Source of the DNA: Anaerolineales bacterium UBA5195
GTDB taxonomy: Bacteria > Chloroflexota > Anaerolineae > Anaerolineales > Villigracilaceae
Direction of reading: 5' to 3'
DNA: 64,000 nucleotides
Assembly: GCA_002412925.1 (NCBI GenBank)
Contig: DHVZ01000003.1
Coordinates: 124,001-188,000, forward strand
Part shown: positions 7,882 to 17,243 of the stretch, one piece after another
Layout: each line of letters opens with the position of its first letter
How positions within the stretch are numbered: the stretch's first letter is position 1
The notes under the pieces: generated by a model
The model's database searches: none
What the model was told of the DNA's origin: nothing
What the model saw: the letters and a program-made list of their open reading frames with translations, nothing else
Position numbers and translations under genes: made by a program

Positions 7882-8886
7882 ATGAAAAAAACCTCCCTGC
7901 CCTACGTCACCCTGTTCAGCCTGCTCGCCCTGGCGTTGCTGCTTTCCATCGCCATTGGCTCGGTTTTCATTTCACCGGCAGATGTCTGGCGCGGATTGAT
8001 CGGGCAGGGGGTGAACGAAACTTTCAAGACCATTTTGTGGAGTATCCGCCTGCCGCGTACCGTGTTGATTGCGCTGGTGGGCGCGGCATTGGCGGGCTCC
8101 GGGGCGGCCTATCAGGGCTTGTTTCGCAACCCGCTGGCCGACCCGTACCTGATTGGGGTGGCCTCCGGCGCAGGGCTGGGCGCAGTCCTGGCAATGTCGA
8201 TCCAGTGGCCGTATACCACGCTCGGACTGCTTTCCGTCCCGGCGGCGGCTTTTATCGCCAGCCTGCTGACAGTTTCCATGGTTTACCTGTTTGCCCAGAT
8301 CGGTAGCCAGGCCTCGATGTCCAACTTGATCCTGGCCGGGGTGGCGGTTTCATCTTTTACCGGGGCGCTGACCTCCTTCCTGATGCTGCGCTCGAACAGT
8401 GAATTGCATCGCGCCATCAGTTGGCTGCTGGGGGGCGTCAGCCTGGCGAGTTGGCCGGCGATTTTGGCGCTTATCCCTTACCTGGCGCTGGGTCTGACGG
8501 TGCTGGTGTTAAGCGGACACGCCCTGAACCTGCTCCAGTTTGGCGAAGACCAGGCCACGCAGTTGGGACTCGATACGCGCCGCGCAAAAATCATCATCAT
8601 CCTGGCGGCTTCGCTGGTGACTGCCGCTGCCGTCTCTTTTGCGGGAATCATCGGCTTTATTGGGCTGATTGTCCCGCATGTCATCCGTCTTCTTTGGGGC
8701 GCGGATTATCGCCGCATTCTCCCCCTCAGTCTTCTGGGTGGCGCGAGCGCCCTGCTCCTGGCAGATGTGCTCGCCCGCGTCGTTCTGGCCCCGCAGGAAT
8801 TACCGGTGGGGATCGTCACCGCCCTGGCGGGCGCGCCGTTTTTCCTGTGGATCCTGCGCCGCGCAAAAAGCCAGGGGCAGTCGTAA
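7882..8886 (+). CDS. btuC: Cobalamin ABC transporter permease
   Basis: A 334-residue FecCD/BtuC-type permease with about ten membrane helices. Family marks include TVLIALVGAALAGSGAAYQG, the NPLADPYLIGVASGAGLGA segment, and near the end GFIGLIVPHVIRLLWG, the part that contacts the ATPase. The start at 7882 (MKKTSLPYVT) is chosen because the upstream in-frame codons come from a palindromic repeat. It works with the lipoprotein before it and the ATPase six genes downstream (12186). The ribosome binding site is poor; translation may depend on the operon context. Confidence 0.9.
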   Translation: MKKTSLPYVTLFSLLALALLLSIAIGSVFISPADVWRGLIGQGVNETFKTILWSIRLPRTVLIALVGAALAGSGAAYQGLFRNPLADPYLIGVASGAGLGAVLAMSIQWPYTTLGLLSVPAAAFIASLLTVSMVYLFAQIGSQASMSNLILAGVAVSSFTGALTSFLMLRSNSELHRAISWLLGGVSLASWPAILALIPYLALGLTVLVLSGHALNLLQFGEDQATQLGLDTRRAKIIIILAASLVTAAAVSFAGIIGFIGLIVPHVIRLLWGADYRRILPLSLLGGASALLLADVLARVVLAPQELPVGIVTALAGAPFFLWILRRAKSQGQS

Positions 8887-8949
8887 GCCCCCTCCCGACC
8901 TCTCCTAAATTTCTGATCTTGGAATTTGGGGGAGGAGATTAAGGAAACC

Positions 8950-10002
8950 ATGCACAGCACCTTGAATTTCCCAACCATTCCCCCCATCGACAGTGTTTCC
9001 GCTCAGAAAGCGGAAGAGCGTCAGGGTATGCTCACCAAGCCCGCCAAAAGCCTGGGGCGGCTCGAAGAAATCTCCATCAAACTGGCCGGGATGAAAGCCG
9101 AACCGTTCCCCAAAGTGGATCGCAAAGCCGTCATCGTCATGGCGGCGGATCATGGCGTGGTGCTGGAAGGCGTCAGCGCTTATCCGGCCGAGGTCACGAA
9201 ACAGATGGTCTTGAACTTCCTGCACGGCGGAGCGGCCATCAACGTCTTGGCGCGCCAGACCGGGGCGGGCGTGACCATTGTCGACATCGGCGTGGCCTCC
9301 GATTTCGAACCGTCCCTGCCCGGCCTGCTGCACCGCAAAGTGGCGCGCGGAACCCGGAATATGACTAAAGGCTCGGCCATGACCCGCCTTGAAGCTGAAA
9401 AAGCCCTGGCCGAAGGCATGGACGTACTTGCGCTGGTTGCCGCAGACGGCCTCGACCTGGTGGCCACCGGGGAGATGGGCATCGGCAACACTACGCCCTC
9501 CTCCGCGATTGTGGCCGTGCTGACCGGCCTGCCGGTGGCCCAGGTTACCGGGCGCGGCACCGGGATCAACGATGCCGCGCTGGCGCACAAGATCCAGGTT
9601 ATCGAGCAGGCCATCGCTTTGAACCAGCCGAATCCCAGCGATGTCTTGGATGTTTTATGCAAAGTCGGCGGGTTGGAAATTGCCGGGCTGGCCGGGGTGA
9701 TGATCGCCGCCGCCGCGCGCCGCATCCCGGTTGTGGTGGATGGTTTCATCTCGACTGCCGCGGCGCTGATCGCCGTTGGACTGGTTCCAGACGTACGCAA
9801 TTATCTGTTCAGTGCCCACCAATCGGTGGAAATCGGCCACCAGGCAATGCTCGAATACCTGGATCTGGATCCGTTGCTTGACCTGAATCTGCGCCTGGGC
9901 GAGGGTACCGGCGCGGCCCTGGCTTTCCACCTGCTCGAAGCCGCCTCCGGCATCTTGCGCGAAATGGCAACCTTTGCTGAAGCCGGCGTGAGCACGGAAT
10001 AA
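8950..10002 (+). CDS. cobT: Nicotinate-nucleotide--dimethylbenzimidazole phosphoribosyltransferase
   Basis: A 350-residue enzyme that makes the alpha-ribazole phosphate of the lower ligand from a benzimidazole (or other base) and nicotinate mononucleotide. Matches to CobT include the N-terminal KPAKSLGRLEEI, VIVMAADHGVV, the TGEMGIGNTTPSSAI active-site stretch and RGTGIND. The C-terminal catalytic Glu lies in LRLGEGTGAALA. The length agrees with the family (about 350). The start at 8950 follows AAGG by a normal spacing; an upstream TTG at 8926 would add eight residues. An intergenic palindrome (CTCCTAAATT / AATTTGGGGGAG, about 8905-8937) precedes it. Confidence 0.95.
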   Translation: MHSTLNFPTIPPIDSVSAQKAEERQGMLTKPAKSLGRLEEISIKLAGMKAEPFPKVDRKAVIVMAADHGVVLEGVSAYPAEVTKQMVLNFLHGGAAINVLARQTGAGVTIVDIGVASDFEPSLPGLLHRKVARGTRNMTKGSAMTRLEAEKALAEGMDVLALVAADGLDLVATGEMGIGNTTPSSAIVAVLTGLPVAQVTGRGTGINDAALAHKIQVIEQAIALNQPNPSDVLDVLCKVGGLEIAGLAGVMIAAAARRIPVVVDGFISTAAALIAVGLVPDVRNYLFSAHQSVEIGHQAMLEYLDLDPLLDLNLRLGEGTGAALAFHLLEAASGILREMATFAEAGVSTE

Positions 10003-10036
10003 GCGGCGCGTTGCCCCTTTCGATAAAAGGATAACC

Positions 10037-10759
10037 ATGCGAAACCTGCGGATTGCCTTTGGTCTGTTGACCATCCTGCCGATCGGACTGCCCGAAGACT
10101 GGCAGCCCGGCGATAGCGGCCGAGCCGGAATCTGGTATCCGCTGGTGGGATTGGTCATCGGCGGGTTGAGCTGGCTGGCCTGGCGACTCTTTTCTCCCTA
10201 CTTCCCGCCGCTGGTGACGGGCGTTCTGACGCTGCTGGTCTGGGTTGCGCTGACCGGAGCCCTGCATCTCGATGGCCTGGCCGACTGCTGCGACGGATTG
10301 TTCGCCTCAACTACACCCCAACGGCGGCTGGAAATCATGAAAGATCCGCGCCTGGGAACCTTTGGCGCCCTGGGGCTGTTACTGGCAATGCTGCTGAAAG
10401 CCGCGGCGCTGAGTTCGCTCACAGCGTCAGCCGGGCTCGGGATCGTTTTGGCGGCCACCCTCGGGCGCTGGTGCCTCCTGCCAGCCGGGAGGCTGCCGCT
10501 CGCGCGACCCGGTGGCATGGGCGCGGATTTTGCCTCCGGGCTGCGGCGCGGGGCTATTTTTGCTGCGGCGATTTTACCCCTCGGCTTGGTCATTCTGCTC
10601 AGTTGGCAAGGTGTCTTCGCCGCGCTGGCCGGTTTGCTGGCCGCCGCCGCAGTTTTATGGCTGGCCAAAACCCGCATTGGCGGTGTGACCGGCGATGTCT
10701 TCGGCGCAGTGGTCGAAGCGACCGAAACCGCGGTTTTATTGGTGTTTGCGTTCAAGTAG
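10037..10759 (+). CDS. cobS: Cobalamin (adenosylcobinamide-GDP ribazoletransferase) synthase
   Basis: A 240-residue membrane enzyme that joins adenosylcobinamide-GDP to alpha-ribazole (phosphate), the last assembly step of the nucleotide loop. It has the N-terminal LTILPIGLPE, the metal-binding HLDGLADCCDGLFAS segment and the following EIMKDPRLGTFGAL, all typical of CobS. About six membrane helices follow. AAAGGA before the ATG is a good ribosome binding site. The stop TAG (10757-10759) lies inside a 29-base perfect palindrome, so the present C-terminus (VLLVFAFK) was set by a repeat insertion or happens to abut it. Confidence 0.95.
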   Translation: MRNLRIAFGLLTILPIGLPEDWQPGDSGRAGIWYPLVGLVIGGLSWLAWRLFSPYFPPLVTGVLTLLVWVALTGALHLDGLADCCDGLFASTTPQRRLEIMKDPRLGTFGALGLLLAMLLKAAALSSLTASAGLGIVLAATLGRWCLLPAGRLPLARPGGMGADFASGLRRGAIFAAAILPLGLVILLSWQGVFAALAGLLAAAAVLWLAKTRIGGVTGDVFGAVVEATETAVLLVFAFK

Positions 10760-10784
10760 GGGCGACGCATTGCGTCGCCCCTAC
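10756..10784. repeat. Perfect GTAGGGGCGACGCA palindrome at the end of cobS
   Basis: Arms 10756-10769 and 10771-10784 match perfectly over 14 bases around a single-base loop. The cobS stop codon is made of bases from the left arm. The element is related to 7850-7874, to the interrupted copy at 52315-52376 and to the one inside fmt. Confidence 0.9.
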
Positions 10785-10798
10785 CTAATAGGAAAATT

Positions 10799-11593
10799 AT
10801 GCCCTATCCTTTCCGTCTCGGGACCACCTCCTATATTATCCCAGATGAGATTCTGCCCAATGTTCGCTACCTGGCCGGGAAAGTGCGGGACGTGGAACTG
10901 GTGCTGTTCGAGGTGGACGACGGCCCGAGCAACCTGCCCGGCCCCGAACAAATCGCCGAACTGCGCAGCCTGGCGGCCGACCACGACCTGACCTACACCG
11001 TCCACCTGCCGCTGGATTTGCGCCTGGCCGATGACGGTTCGCCGCGCCATGCTTCACTCGAGAAGGCCCGCCGCGTGATCGATTGCACCTGCGGCCTCGA
11101 CCCCTGGGCTTACGTCTTACACCTGGACGGGAAATCTGTCCGCAGCGGCGCGACGCCCGAGGCCCTGCGGCGCTGGCAGGAACAGGCCGTCCAATCGCTG
11201 AAAATTGCCGGCGGGTGGGTGGGCGGCGTGGAAAAGCTGGCCGTCGAAAACCTGGAAGGGTATCCGCTCGATTTCCACCAGGCTGTACTGGAACGCGTCC
11301 CCGTCAGTCGCACGGTGGATGTGGGCCATCTCTGGCTGGATGGTCACGCCCCAATTGCCTACATGCGCGAGGCCCTGCCGCGCACACGGGTGATCCACAT
11401 CCACGGGATTGCTGAACGCGACCATGCCTCACTGGCGCATGTGGAGACTGAAAAGCTGCGCGCCGTACTTGACGAACTTGTTCGAGCCAACTATACCGGC
11501 GTTTTTACGCTTGAAGTTTTCTCAGAAGCTGATTTTTTGACTTCGCTCTCAGCGCTGAAAAACGTTGATGCACCCTGGGCGGAAATGGAATGA
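10799..11593 (+). CDS. cbiR: CbiR-like cobamide-remodelling phosphodiesterase
   Basis: A 264-residue TIM-barrel protein of the AP-endonuclease-2/sugar isomerase-epimerase superfamily. Metal-ligand motifs are visible in order: TVHLPLDL, YVLHLDGK, VENLEGYP, TVDVGHLWLDG and RVIHIHGI. In family terms CbiR removes the nucleotide loop of imported cobamides so that CobU, CobS and CobT can rebuild them with another lower ligand. The gene's position between cobS and cobU, overlapping cobU by 4 bases (ATGA), strongly supports that role over a generic isomerase. The alternative is an unrelated sugar isomerase that happens to lie in the operon. Confidence 0.75.
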   Translation: MPYPFRLGTTSYIIPDEILPNVRYLAGKVRDVELVLFEVDDGPSNLPGPEQIAELRSLAADHDLTYTVHLPLDLRLADDGSPRHASLEKARRVIDCTCGLDPWAYVLHLDGKSVRSGATPEALRRWQEQAVQSLKIAGGWVGGVEKLAVENLEGYPLDFHQAVLERVPVSRTVDVGHLWLDGHAPIAYMREALPRTRVIHIHGIAERDHASLAHVETEKLRAVLDELVRANYTGVFTLEVFSEADFLTSLSALKNVDAPWAEME

Positions 11594-12147
11594 TGATGAC
11601 TCCTGAAATCCCCACCAATGGCCTGACGCTGATCCTGGGCGGCGCGCGCAGCGGAAAAAGCTCTTTCGCCGAACAGGTCGCGCGCGAATCCGGGAAAACG
11701 GTCACCTTGATCGCCACCGCCACCGCCGGAGACGAGGAAATGGCCGAACGCATCCGCAAGCATCGCGCCTCACGCCCGGCGGAATGGCAAACCCTCGAAC
11801 TGCCGCTCAACTTGGGCAGGAAGCTTGTCATACCCCTGGCCGAAATTGTGATTGTCGATTGCATCACCCTGCTGGTCACGAATGTGCTACTTTCGCTGCC
11901 TGAAGACATGCCGGGTGAAACCGTCCTGCAAAAAGTGCAGGTTGAAATTGACGAACTGATCGCGGCGCAGGCCCGCCTCGGCGGACAGTGGCTGCTCGTC
12001 TCGAACGAAGTTGGCCTGGGGTTGGTGCCGCCCTATCCCCTGGGCCGTGTCTACCGCGATGCGCTTGGCTGGGCCAACCAGGCCCTGGCGCGCGCTGCCG
12101 GGCGTGTCATCTTTATGGTGGCCGGAATCCCGATGGTGATTAAGTGA
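11590..12147 (+). CDS. cobU: Adenosylcobinamide kinase / adenosylcobinamide-phosphate guanylyltransferase
   Basis: A 185-residue bifunctional enzyme that phosphorylates adenosylcobinamide and converts the product to adenosylcobinamide-GDP. The P-loop GGARSGKSSFAE is near residue 18, followed by RIRKHRASRPAEWQTLE (the family's guanylylation-site region), VDCITLLVTN and LVSNEVGLGLVPPYPLGR, all diagnostic of CobU. The length is normal. The start is the first of three consecutive ATG codons, and the first overlaps the stop of the CbiR gene, so translational coupling is likely. Confidence 0.95.
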   Translation: MMMTPEIPTNGLTLILGGARSGKSSFAEQVARESGKTVTLIATATAGDEEMAERIRKHRASRPAEWQTLELPLNLGRKLVIPLAEIVIVDCITLLVTNVLLSLPEDMPGETVLQKVQVEIDELIAAQARLGGQWLLVSNEVGLGLVPPYPLGRVYRDALGWANQALARAAGRVIFMVAGIPMVIK

Positions 12148-12185
12148 ATGTGGGCGAAAGCTTCCACACTCCAAAGAGGTCTTCC

Positions 12186-12962
12186 ATGCTCAAAATCCAA
12201 AACCTGTCTGTCTCGTATGGCGCGCGCGCCGTTCTGAAAAATATCAACCTGGAGGTCAAAAAAGGGGAAACGCTGGCGCTGCTCGGCCCGAACGGCTCCG
12301 GAAAATCGACCCTGCTGCGCACGATCAGCGGACTCCTGCCCGCCGCGCAAGGAACCGTCCACCTAGCCGGTCATTTAATCAGCGGTCTCAGCCCGGCGGA
12401 GCGCGCCCGCTGGATTTCTGTTGTCCCGCAAAATGCCAGCCTGCCCCCGGCTTTTAGCGCCTGGGAGACTGTCTTGCTGGGGCGCACCCCTTACATCAAC
12501 TTCCTCGGGCAAATCTCAGCTTCAGATTTGGAAATCGCCCGCGCGGCCCTTGAAAAGGTGGATGCCCTGGCCCTGGCCGAGCGGTTGATCGGTGAGCTTT
12601 CGGGCGGCGAGCGGCAGCGGGTGCTGCTGGCCCGCGCCCTGGCCCAATCCACGCCGGTCTTGCTGCTCGACGAACCCACCACCCACCTCGACCTCCAGCA
12701 TCAGATGGGCTTGCTCGAACTGGTTCACAAATTGTCGAGCGAATGTAGCCTGACGGTGGTGATTGCCCTGCATGACCTGAACCTGGCTGCGCGCTACGCC
12801 GATCGGATCGCCCTGCTGGTCGACGGGCAGATTAAGGCTTTAGGGACGGCCAAGCAGGTTCTGCGGGCGGACGTGATCGCCGAAGTTTACCGCTGGCCGG
12901 TGCAGGTCATCGACCACCCCTTCCTGGATACGCCGCTGATTTTGCCGGATAAGTGGAATTGA
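12186..12962 (+). CDS. btuD: Cobalamin ABC transporter ATP-binding protein
   Basis: A 258-residue ABC ATPase of the BtuD/FecE group. Walker A GPNGSGKS, Q-loop VPQNASLPP, signature LSGGERQRV and Walker B VLLLDEPTTHLD are all present, with the His switch in ALHDLNLAARYAD. It starts at 12186 after AGAGG; an in-frame GTG at 12144 is less likely. As the only ATPase of the operon it would energise the BtuC permease at 7882. The family also serves iron chelates, but the riboswitch and neighbours favour corrinoids. It is the last gene of the operon; ettA follows after 105 bases. Confidence 0.9.
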   Translation: MLKIQNLSVSYGARAVLKNINLEVKKGETLALLGPNGSGKSTLLRTISGLLPAAQGTVHLAGHLISGLSPAERARWISVVPQNASLPPAFSAWETVLLGRTPYINFLGQISASDLEIARAALEKVDALALAERLIGELSGGERQRVLLARALAQSTPVLLLDEPTTHLDLQHQMGLLELVHKLSSECSLTVVIALHDLNLAARYADRIALLVDGQIKALGTAKQVLRADVIAEVYRWPVQVIDHPFLDTPLILPDKWN

Positions 12963-13067
12963 TTGGCCTGGGCGAATGATTTTATGCCGCAATTGGTTGC
13001 GCAGCCCAAACATACGGTAAAATCATCCAGCGAATCCAAAATCCAAAATCTGAAATTGAAACATCCT

Positions 13068-14744
<1,677 letters not shown>

Positions 14745-14780
14745 GCCGTCAAGAGAAACGAGTAATGAGTGAGAAGGAAA

Positions 14781-14814
14781 AGGGACAGTCACTTGGTGAT
14801 GGCTGTCCCTTTTT
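14781..14814 (+). terminator. Intrinsic terminator after ettA
   Basis: AGGGACAG (14781-14788) pairs with CTGTCCCT (14803-14810), with further pairing inward (TCAC/GTGA), followed by TTTT. Confidence 0.85.
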
Positions 14815-14896
14815 CATATTATTTGGTATCGATATTGTGGCAGTGGTTGTAGCTTTGCGACCAAGCTTTTGACTTGAATATCAGACATTTACTCTC

Positions 14897-14947
14897 TTGA
14901 CTTAAATCGTATACGATATTATATTAATAAAAATTATCGTATACGAT
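14897..14947 (+). promoter_or_regulatory. Promoter with two palindromic operators of the GntR regulator
   Basis: TTGACT (14897-14902) and TATATT (14920-14925) are 17 bases apart. The perfect palindrome ATCGTATACGAT occurs at 14906-14917, within the spacer, and again at 14936-14947, near the expected transcription start and 7 bases before the ATG. The palindrome fits the T-N-G-T...A-C-N-A pattern of FadR-type GntR regulators. Centre-to-centre spacing is 30 bases, about three helical turns, so cooperative autorepression is likely. Confidence 0.85.
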
Positions 14948-14954
14948 ATAGACC

Positions 14955-15608
14955 ATGAAATCGATCACTCCCCTTCCTGATGCCACAAAAGAATCCATTG
15001 TTGACTCCCTGCGCGCCGAGATTCTGCGCGGCGCGTTAAAAGGCGGTCAGGTCCTTCGGCAGGACGAAATCGCCGCCCGGTTTGGGGTCAGCAAAATCCC
15101 CATTCGGGAAGCCTTAGTGCAACTCAAAGCCGAGGGATTGGTCACCTTTTATCCCAACCGTGGGGCTTTCGTCTCAGAACTATCCGCGGTCGAAGCCGAC
15201 GAAATCTACGTCATGCGGATTGCGCTGGAAACGGCGGTTTTGATGCGCGCGATTCCCCACTTAACGATCACTCGGCTTAAGCAGGCTGAAGAAATCCTCG
15301 ACGCAATCGATCGGGAGGAAAATATTGCCAGGTGGGGTGAACTGAACTGGGAGTTTCATGCCACTTTGTATTCTCCCGCCGGGTTACCGCGCTTGATGGA
15401 CACCATTCAAACCCTGCACTCGAATATCGCCCGCTACCTGGTGCTCTACCTAGCCGGGATGGATTACCAGAAAAAATCCCAGCAGGAACACCGCGCGCTG
15501 CTCAAAGCCTGTCGGCATGGAGAGAGCGAAAAGGCGGCGACCATTCTTGAAGGCCATCTGTGTTCAGCATCCATTCAGTTGGTTGAGTTTCTTGGCCATC
15601 AACATTAA
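14955..15608 (+). CDS. GntR-family transcriptional regulator, FadR/FCD type
   Basis: A 217-residue regulator. Residues about 10-75 form the winged helix-turn-helix (ESIVDSLRAEILRGALKGGQ, FGVSKIPIREALVQLKAEG). Residues about 90-210 form an all-helical FCD ligand domain with the metal-ligand-type residues typical of the group (Asp/His in NWEFHATLY and the C-terminal EHRALLKA). It probably responds to an organic or amino acid. The start has no clear Shine-Dalgarno sequence; the second operator occupies that place. It lies just before an SHMT-like gene on the same strand, which is the likely target, though a terminator-like hairpin stands between. Confidence 0.9.
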   Translation: MKSITPLPDATKESIVDSLRAEILRGALKGGQVLRQDEIAARFGVSKIPIREALVQLKAEGLVTFYPNRGAFVSELSAVEADEIYVMRIALETAVLMRAIPHLTITRLKQAEEILDAIDREENIARWGELNWEFHATLYSPAGLPRLMDTIQTLHSNIARYLVLYLAGMDYQKKSQQEHRALLKACRHGESEKAATILEGHLCSASIQLVEFLGHQH

Positions 15609-15675
15609 TCTGCCTCGTCCCTTGCGAAGCACTCCGTAGCGTAGCGGAGTGGGTCAAGTGCGCGGCAGATTTTTT
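15607..15675 (+). terminator. Branched hairpin with T tract between the GntR and SHMT-like genes
   Basis: AATCTGCC (15607-15614) pairs with GGCAGATT (15664-15671), followed by TTTTC. An inner perfect stem CACTCCG / CGGAGTG (15630-15636 / 15645-15651) sits in the loop. The left arm overlaps the regulator's stop codon. It may act as terminator or attenuator. Confidence 0.7.
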
Positions 15676-15695
15676 CAGAAGAAGGAGACAAAACG

Positions 15696-17066
15696 ATGAA
15701 AGCATCACAAATGGATTCCACCCAATTCGAAGTCCATGATCAGGAGGTGCTGGCCAAGGCCCGGGCTATCATGAGTGCCACCGAGTCGCCGCGGAGGTGG
15801 GCGCAGGCGGTTGTCGAGGCGGTCAAGCGGAACGAAGACTGGCGCGGTGAGCGTTGTCTCAATTTGCTCGCTCCCGAAGCGCCGACCAGCCCGATGGTGC
15901 GCGCCCTGCTTTCCTCCGAAATTGGGACGCGCGCGGCGGAAGGGAACATTGGCCGCATCAACCGCTGGTTTGCCGGGACCCAATATATCGATGAAGTTGA
16001 AGCGCTGTGTGTCGAATTGTTGAAGACCGCCTTCCGCTGCAATTACGCCGACCATCGCCTGATGGGCAGTATGCTCGGAAACATGACGGTTTATCATGCC
16101 CTGACCCAGCCAGGGGATGTGATCATGTCTGCGCCGCAGCCTTTTGGCGGCCACTCCAGTAACCGCGCTGATGGCCCGGCTGGAACCCGCGGCTTGAAGA
16201 TTTTCGATGTCCCCTTCAATATGGATGAGCTTGAAGTGGACCTCGACGGCTTTGCAAAAACCGCCCGCCAACACAAACCCAAGCTGGTCGTCATGGGCAT
16301 GTCGATGACGCTCTTCCCCTTGCCGGTGCGTGAGATGAGTCAAATCCTCGCGGAGTGGGGCGGCAAGTTTATTTTCGACGGCGCGCACCAGGCTGGCCTG
16401 ATCGCAGGCGGACAGTTTCAGGACCCGTTGAACGAGGGGGCCGTGATTTTGACTGGTTCGGCGGGCAAGACCTTCAGCGGGCCGCAAAGCGGGATGATCC
16501 TGTGGAACGACCCGGCGCTGACCAAGCCAATCACGGAAACCATTTTTCCGGCTTTGGCCGCCACCCATCAGGTCAACCGTGTGGCGGCGCTGGCCGTTTC
16601 TGCGGCAGAGATGATCGAGTTTGGAAAATTCTACATGGCCCAAATCGTCAAAAACTCAAAAGCGTTGGGCAAGGCGCTCGACGAGCGCGGGATTCCGGTG
16701 CTTTGTGCGCAGAAGGGCTATAGCCAGAGTCATCAGGTGATTGTGCGCGTCAAGCAATTCGGCGGCGGGCTCGAGGTGGCGCACCGCCTGGCTAAAGCCA
16801 ACATCATCACCAACAAGAATCTGGTCCCCGAAGACCGCCCTGAAGATTGGGATCGTCCCAGCGGTTTGCGCATCGGGACCATCGAGGTCACACGCCTGGG
16901 GATGAATGAAAAAGATATGGAAACCATCGCGGACTTTATCGCGCGTGTCCTGGTGAAAAATGAAGCCCCAGAAGCCGTTGGCAAGGAAGTGGTAGATTTC
17001 CGCCTGCCCAGGCAAACCCTGTATTACAATTTTGATCACGAATACCCTGCCTGGGCGCTGGTCTAA
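15696..17066 (+). CDS. SHMT-like fold-type I PLP enzyme
   Basis: A 456-residue relative of serine hydroxymethyltransferase. The Schiff-base Lys lies in TGSAGKTFSGPQSGMI, parallel to the SHMT sequence around THKT-RGP, and the PLP-ring Asp-x-x-His is in IFDGAHQAGLIAGG. The opening LNLLAPEAPTSP parallels the SHMT segment ending in NFVSPA/S-E..S. The active-site context differs from canonical GlyA, so an alternative aldol or hydroxymethyl-transfer substrate (for example a 2-methylserine type) is possible. GAAGGAGA precedes the ATG. The GntR regulator directly upstream suggests inducible catabolic use. It is unlikely to be the main GlyA. Confidence 0.8.
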   Translation: MKASQMDSTQFEVHDQEVLAKARAIMSATESPRRWAQAVVEAVKRNEDWRGERCLNLLAPEAPTSPMVRALLSSEIGTRAAEGNIGRINRWFAGTQYIDEVEALCVELLKTAFRCNYADHRLMGSMLGNMTVYHALTQPGDVIMSAPQPFGGHSSNRADGPAGTRGLKIFDVPFNMDELEVDLDGFAKTARQHKPKLVVMGMSMTLFPLPVREMSQILAEWGGKFIFDGAHQAGLIAGGQFQDPLNEGAVILTGSAGKTFSGPQSGMILWNDPALTKPITETIFPALAATHQVNRVAALAVSAAEMIEFGKFYMAQIVKNSKALGKALDERGIPVLCAQKGYSQSHQVIVRVKQFGGGLEVAHRLAKANIITNKNLVPEDRPEDWDRPSGLRIGTIEVTRLGMNEKDMETIADFIARVLVKNEAPEAVGKEVVDFRLPRQTLYYNFDHEYPAWALV

Positions 17067-17108
17067 ATACAACAGGATGGAGCCTAAAACCTCCTTCCTG
17101 TTGTATTT
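17065..17108 (+). terminator. Hairpin overlapping the stop codon of the SHMT-like gene
   Basis: Arms 17065-17082 and 17091-17108 pair over 18 bases with one mismatch (AAATACAACAGG / CCTGTTGTATTT outermost). The stop codon lies in the left arm. The right arm ends in GTATTT, a short U-rich end. Confidence 0.7.
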
Positions 17109-17116
17109 GGCTGGTT

Positions 17117-17181
17117 ATACCCGTCATGGTCATAAATTGCGCTTTTTCTGGAGCAGGAATGCGTAATTTGTGACCGCGGGC
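17117..17181 (-). repeat. 65-bp palindromic element, copy A
   Basis: This segment, read on the minus strand, matches 19321-19385 at 61 of 65 bases. It is an imperfect palindrome (GGTCACAAATT...AATTTATGACC on the minus strand). It is flanked by an AT-rich run (ATATATAAT) on its GC-rich side. Confidence 0.9.
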
Positions 17182-17243
17182 ATATATAATCGCTTCAATC
17201 AAAAAGTTCGAGCAAGTCCATTCAAAGATTGGAATCCATCAAC

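Noticed and set aside
15705..16643. 312-codon minus-strand open frame opposite the SHMT-like gene
   Set aside because: The plus-strand product has clear PLP-enzyme motifs; the antisense frame has none.
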